Positions 58,166 through 64,000 of a DNA stretch of 64,000 nucleotides are shown here, one piece after another. This stretch comes from Anaeramoeba ignava (lineage: Eukaryota > Metamonada > Anaeramoebidae), in the NCBI GenBank assembly GCA_028826165.1, contig JAPDFW010000011.1:747001-811000 (forward strand), in the 5' to 3' direction. The position numbers and the translations under genes are program-made. The notes beneath the pieces were generated by a model that saw only the letters and a program-made list of their open reading frames with translations, did not search any database and was not told where the DNA came from. Positions within the stretch are counted from its first letter, which is position 1, and every line of letters begins with the position of its first letter.

Positions 58166-61100
58166 ATGAAAAAAAGAAATCAAAAAGAAGAAAAAACAAA
58201 TAATGATATTGAACTTGAAACAGTTCCATTAATTGGGAAAAAAAACAAACCAACAAAAAATAAATTAACAACATTTGGTGGAGTTTACGCTCCAGTTTTA
58301 GAAAGTGTTGTGAGTTTGATTTTCTTTCTTAGATTTGGATGGGTTTTGGGTGAGGCTGGTTTGTTAGAAATGCTTGCTATGTTAGCACTTTCTTATATTG
58401 CTGTTGGATTTACTGTTTTATCAATTTCTGCAATTGCTACAAATGGAAGAATGGGTGTTGGTGGTGCTTATTGTAATTATTTATTTATTTCTTTAATTTT
58501 TGTTTTAAATTATTATTGGACTGAATTCCGAATTTAATAATATTTATATTTTAATAATTATTTTCTAATATTATTATTTCCTTTATTTTTTGATAAGAAC
58601 AAAATCAAAATCAAAATCAAAATTAAATTAAAATCAAAAATTAAAATTAAAATTATAAATAAGATATGGTAAGTAGATCTCTTGGTCCTGAATTTGGTGC
58701 TTCAGTTGGAATATTATTTTTCCTTGCAAATATTACAGCTTCTGCTTTTTATTGTCTTGGTTTTACTGAAGCATTTATAGATTTATTGGGATGGGATCAA
58801 TCAAATTCAAAATTAGTTTTATTAATTTCAAGTATTATTCTTTTTATGATTCTTTGTTTAACTTTAATTGGAGCAAGAATGTTTGCAAGAGCAACAATAT
58901 TTTTATTATTTCCTTTAACAATTTCAGTTTCAGTTGCGTTAATTAGTCTTTTTTTCAGAAAACCTCATTCTATCAGTGGTTATTCAGGTTGGAGTTTGGA
59001 AACATTTAAACATAATATTCTTCCAGATTACGTTCCAGATCCATTACATGTAATGAAAACTGTTAATTTTAGAACTGTATTTGGTGTTTTTTTCCCAGCT
59101 TTAACAGGTATTTAATTTATTTATTATTTATTTTAATATAAATTAAAATTAAAATTAAAATTAAAATTTTTAAAATTAATATCAAAAAGGAATATTAGCA
59201 GGAACAAATATGAGTGGAGATTTAAAAAATCCAGGAAAAAGTATTCCAAAAGGAACTTTATTAGCACTTTTAACAGCAGCAATACTTTATTCTACTGAAA
59301 TGTTAACATTAGCTTTCACTATTGAAAGATCAGAACTTCATCATAATTATTTCATTTTAAGTCATGATTGTTTGATTCCATATGTTGTAAGAATAGGAAT
59401 TCTCTCAGTTACATTTTCATCAGGACTTGGGGCTATAATTGGATCATCAAGAATTCTTCAATCACTTGCAGCAGATAATTTAATGCCAATTTTATCATTT
59501 TTCAAAAAAGGTTCAATCAAAGGAAATGAACCAAGAAGAGCTATAATTTTTGGATGGATTATTGCTCAATTATTGCTATTTATGGGGAATATTAATATCA
59601 TTGCACCTTATACTTCTCAATTTTTTCTTGCAACTTATGGAATTATTAATTTAGCTTGTTTTATAAATCGATCAATAGGTGTTCCAAATTTTAGACCAAT
59701 GTTTAAGAAATTTAATAGAATAACTGCATTGATTGGAACAATATCATGTTTTGCAGCAATGTTTTTTGTTGGATATATTACGTAATTCAAAAAATAAAAT
59801 AAAAATCAAATTAAAATTAAATCAAATCAAATTAAATCAAATCAAATTTAAATTAAATTAAATTAAATTAAATTAAATTAAATACAAATTAGATTAAATT
59901 AAATTAAAATTAAAATCAAATCAAATTAAATTAAAATCAAATCAAATTAAATTAAAATTAAATCAAATTAAATTAAATTAAATTAAAATACAAATTAGAG
60001 CTATTGTTGCATTTGTTGTTCTTGCATTAGTTATTATTTATATTAATTATAAAGGAAAACCATCACCTTGGGGATATATTTCTCAATCTTTAATATTTCA
60101 TCAAGTTAGGAAATATATGCTTAAAATGGATAAAAAAAAAGAACATATTAAATTTTGGAGACCTCAATTCCTTTTATTAATTGATCAACCTCATCTTCCA
60201 CTTCCTTTACTTGATTTCCTTAATAACCTTAAAAAAGGAGGTCTTTATATTATTGGAAATATTTTTCATAGCAATTTTAATGAAGATAAAACAATCCAAA
60301 ATTTGGAATCAAGAAAATCAGCTCTTTATGAAGTTATCAAATTAACCAAAATCAAAGCATTTCCTCAAGTTTTATTTTCTAAAACTTTTAGAAAAGGAGC
60401 ACAAAGTTTAATGCTTAGTTCAGGAATTGGAGAAATGAAACCAAATACAATAATACTTGATATTCCAAATTCTTCTACTTTGATTGAAGATATTAATTTA
60501 ATTGATACAAATGAAATTGATATAAATGATATTGAAAACAATCCTCAAAAAAGAAAAAACAAAAAAATCAAATCTAAAAATAAATCTATCAAAAAAAAAT
60601 TAACTAAAAAAGAAAAAAAACAAATTCATGTTCAATCTCAACTCGATAAGCTTATTGAAATATTTGAAACATCAAATGAAAAAAGAAAAGAAGATGAATC
60701 AATTAATTATTATTATTATTCAATGATTGATGCTAAAAAAATTGGAATGAATATTATTCTTACATCAAATTTCAACAAATTAGATAAAAATGAAATTGTT
60801 AAATTTTCGAAAAAGAAACAAGGCAAAAAAACAATTGATATTTGGTTATTAAATTTTCCACATTCAGGATTTTTCAATCAAATTTCCCAAAATTATGAAG
60901 AAGATGATGTTGATATTGTTAATAAAATAAGTGATTCAACATCAATTTCATTATTATTTGGATATATAATTCATCAAACAGATATTTGGAAAAAACATAC
61001 AACAATAAGATTATTAACATTTGCACAAAATGAAGGAATGAAATTAGAAACCAAAAAATTTTTAAAATATATTTTATTTTCATTAAGAATTGAAGCAAAA

Positions 61101-61658
61101 GTTAAAGTTATTATTCCAGAAAATGAAATGAATAATTTCTTTTCAGAAGATGAACAAAGTGAAGGAAACAACAATGAAAACCATAACAATAATAATAACA
61201 ATAACAATAACAATAATAATAACAATAATAACAATAATAACAATAATAATAACAATAAAGAAAACAATCAAAATCAAAATGAAAATCAAAATCAAAATGA
61301 AAATCAAAATCAAATTCAAAATCAAAATCAAAATCAAAATGAAAATCAAAATCAAAATCAAAATCAAAATCAAAATCAAAATCAAAATCAAATTCAAAAT
61401 CAAACAAGATATAAATATGGGAATGAATATGAATATAAATATGAAATTAAAAAGAAAGATGAAATTTTACAAGAAAACTTAAGTAATGAAAAAATTAATG
61501 AATTAATTTTAGAAGAAAGTCAAGGAGCTTGTTTGATATTTATTCCTTTAGAAGAAATTATACCAGAAATTATCAAAGAAGTTCAAACAATATCAAATAA
61601 TCTTCCTCCAATTACTTTCTTTCATGCTTCAACAAAAGTTGTTACAAATGAAATTTAA
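58166..61658 (+). CDS. SLC12-type cation-chloride cotransporter, copy 2, intact, 1000 aa
   Basis: Exons 58166-58472, 58664-59107, 59190-59781 and 59999-61658 join to exactly 1001 codons. About twelve membrane spans lie in residues 45 to 480. The family motifs are FGGVYAPVLE, FLRFGWVLGEAG, SISAIATNGRMGVGGAYYMV, RSLGPEFG, MSGDLKNPGKSIPKGTLLA and KGNEPRRAIIFGW. The large cytosolic C-terminus starts near SPWGYISQSLIFHQVRKY and FWRPQFLLL and contains K-rich, N-rich and NQ-rich tracts (about 61170-61410). The family moves Cl- with K+ and/or Na+; the SLC12A9/Vhc1-like branch acts on internal membranes or vacuoles, and ion choice cannot be read here. The start is supported by AATCATTTTTCAAATCAATG. 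Confidence 0.93.
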
Positions 61659-62255
61659 AAATCATCAATAACAAAAACAACATCACCTCTTTTTTTTTTA
61701 CTAAAAATTAAATTAGGGTTTTTTTTCAATTTGGATTTTCTTTTTAGTTTTTTTCGATTTTTTTTTTTGATTAGAAAAATTTTCTTCTTTTTTTCTTTTT
61801 CTAATTAAATAATCGATAAAACTCAATAATAACAAAATTACATTCTTTCTCTTTTTGTATTCTTATATTCGTCATTCTTTCTTTTTGTTTAATTTAATAA
61901 ATATAAATCTTGAAATTATTGAGATATTTTGAGGAAGTAATTTTTCTGTTTGTTTGATTTTTGCTTATCAAAAAAAAAATCATTTTTTTCATTCTTCTCT
62001 TTCTTTCTCTTTTCCTCACAAAACAAAAACAAACATAAAAAATAATCAATATGAAATCGAGAAAGTGAATAAGCATCAATAATAATAATAATGTTGATAT
62101 TGTTGTTTTTAAAAGAAATTTTTTAAAATCAAATCTTTTTTTAAAAACAAACCAAAAAAAAAAAACAATCAACGATCTCAAAAATTAGGGAAAAAAAAAA
62201 ATTAAATAAAAAAAAAGAAAAAAAAAAGAAAAAACAAAAATCATTTTTCAAATCA

Positions 62256-64000
62256 ATGAAAAAAAGAAATCAAAAAGAAGAAAAAACAAATAATGATATT
62301 GAACTTGAAACAGTTCCATTAATTGGGAAAAAAAACAAACCAACAAAAAATAAATTAACAACATTTGGTGGAGTTTACGCTCCAGTTTTAGAAAGTATTG
62401 TGAGTGTGATTTATTTTCTTAGATTTGGATGGGTTTTGGGTGAAGTTGGTTTGTTAGAAATGTTTGCTATGTTAGCACTTGCTTATATTGTTGTTGGATT
62501 TACTGTTTTATCAATTTCTGCAATTGCTACAAATGGAAGAATGGGTGTTGGTGGTGCTTATTGTAATTATTTATTTATTTTTTAATATTTTTTGTTTTAA
62601 ATTATTGTTGGACTGAATTCCGAATTTAATAATATTTATATTTTAATAATTATTTTCTAATATTATTATTTCCTTTATTTTTTGATAAGAACAAATTCAA
62701 AATCAAATTCAAAATCAAATTCAAATTCAAATTCAAAATCAAATTCAAATTCAAAATTAAAATTAAAATCAAATTCAAATTTAAAATCAAAATCAAATTC
62801 AAAATTAAAATCAAAATCAAATTCAAAATTAAAATCAAATTCAAAATCAAAATTCAAATTAAAATTCAAATTTAAAATTAAATTCAAAATTAAAATCAAA
62901 ATCAAAATCAAAATCAAAATCAAATTCAAAATCAAAATCAAAATCAAATTAAAATCAAAATCAAAATTAAAATCAAAATTAAAATTCAAATTTAAAATCA
63001 AATTCAAATTTAAAATCAAATTCAAATTCAAATTCAAATTTAAAATCAAATTGAAAATCAAAATTAGAATTCATTTATAAAATTAAAATCAAAATTAAAA
63101 TCAAAATTAAAATCAAAATCAAATTCAAAATTCAAAATCAAAATCAAAATCAAAATCAAAATTAAAATCAAAATTAAAATCAAAAATTAAAATTTAATTT
63201 ATAAATAAGATATGGTAAGTAGATCTCTTGGTCCTGAATTTGGTGCTTCAGTTGGGATATTATTTTTCCTTGCAAATATTACAGCTTCTGCTTTTTATTG
63301 TCTTGGTTTTACTGAAGCATTTATAGATTTATTGGGATGGGATCAATCAAATTCAAAATTAGTTTTATTAATTTCAAGTATTATTCTTTTTATGAATCTC
63401 TGTTTAACTTTAATTGGAGCAAGAATGTTTTCAAGAGCAACAATATTTTTATTATTTCCTTTAACAATTTCAGTTTCAGTTTCATTAATTAGTCTTTTTT
63501 TCAGAAAACCTCATTCTATTCGTGGTTATTCAGGTTGGAGTTTGGAAACATTTAAACATAATATTCTTCCAGATTATGTTCCAGATCCATTACATGTAAT
63601 GAAAACTGTTAATTTTAGAACTGTATTTGGAATTTTTTTCCCAGCTTTAACAGGTATTTATTTATTTATTGATTATTTATTTTAATATAAATTAAAATTA
63701 AAATTAAAATTAAATTAAAATTAATATTAAAAGGAATATTAGCAGGAACAAATATGAGTGGAGATTTAAAAAATCCAGGAAAAAGTATTCCAAAAGGAAC
63801 TTTATTAGCACTTTTAACAGCAGCAATACTTTATTCTATTGAAATTCTAACATTAGCTTTCACTATTGAAAGATCAGAACTTCAACATTACTATTTCATT
63901 TTAAGTTCTGTTTGTTTGATTCCATATGTTGTAAGAATAGGAATTCTCTCAGTTACATTTTCATCAGCATTTGGAGCATTAATTGGATCATCAAGAATTC
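62256..64000 (+). CDS. SLC12-type cation-chloride cotransporter, copy 3, truncated by window end
   Basis: Exons 62256-62562, 63210-63653 and 63734 to the window edge match copy 2 almost codon for codon, with the same phases. The start context and N-terminus (MKKRNQKEEKTNNDIELET) are identical to copy 2. Intron 1 has grown to 647 bases, against 191 in copy 2 and 268 in copy 1, by gain of AAATTC/AAAATC repeats. The remaining part of exon 3 and exon 4 lies outside the window, so its integrity is unknown. Confidence 0.92.
62690..63205 (+). repeat. SLC12 copy 3 intron 1: AAATTC / AAAATC array
   Basis: About 515 bases of CAAATTCAAAATC units inserted at the place where copy 2 has only about 60 bases of similar sequence (58595-58655). 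It is almost G-free; one AG occurs near 63066. Confidence 0.9.

Overview
The window is nuclear DNA of a very AT-rich, intron-bearing protist. The sequence shows GT-AG spliceosomal introns in almost every gene, nuclear-type Pol III tRNA genes, and eukaryote-only machinery (COPII Sec24, ESCRT-I Vps28, exosome Mtr3, PP2A-B55, PROPPIN/Atg18, Ras, RhoGEF). The mix of RCC1-BTB, ankyrin, Rho/Ras-signalling and RING genes, together with an initiator-like TCATTTTT motif just upstream of start codons, fits a metamonad amoeba such as an anaeramoebid (sister to parabasalids). That placement is my inference; an amoebozoan is the main alternative. The code is standard and there is no bacterial-style operon structure.

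Layout. 1-5.8 kb: G-poor repeats, a frameshifted RCC1-BTB gene (+), a 1 kb G-free repeat and an unrecognised six-exon gene (+). 5.9-9.3 kb: NT-C2/DIL gene (-). 9.45-11.75 kb: tandem array of four tRNA genes (+) with one near-identical body, four different anticodons and a structured ~62-nt insert inside the anticodon stem. 12.2-15.3 kb: exosome subunit Mtr3 (-). 15.5-22.2 kb: CARMIL-like PH/LRR protein fused to ankyrin repeats, a Ras-like GTPase and an RGS domain (+). 22.3-27.7 kb: six SIAH-type RING units (+) separated by AATTCAATATT repeats. 27.9-34.1 kb: ankyrin-RhoGEF (DH-PH) (-). 34.3-36.4 kb: PQ-loop membrane protein (-). 36.6-39.1 kb: Vps28 (-). 39.5-42.1 kb: Ras-type GTPase (-). 42.5-45.3 kb: ankyrin/BACK-like gene (+). 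45.4-48.1 kb: Sec24 (-). 48.4-51.2 kb: PP2A-B55 (+). 51.4-53.1 kb: PROPPIN (-). 54.2-64 kb: three tandem SLC12-type cation-chloride cotransporters (+), the last cut by the window end.

The genes are a typical eukaryotic neighbourhood with no shared pathway, though actin/Rho/Ras signalling (CARMIL-Ras-RGS, ankyrin-RhoGEF, Ras, RCC1-BTB) and membrane traffic (Sec24, Vps28, PROPPIN) are both well represented. Exons are tightly packed; most of the length is simple-sequence repeat in introns and spacers. Each large intron carries its own repeat family, and the sense strand of the repeat cores almost entirely lacks AG and GT dinucleotides.

The most unusual feature is the tRNA array: the insert lies between positions 28 and 29 of the mature tRNA rather than at the canonical 37/38, and its hairpin shows compensatory changes between copies. 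All exon joins were worked out by hand from frame, splice dinucleotides and family conservation; none is supported by transcript data.
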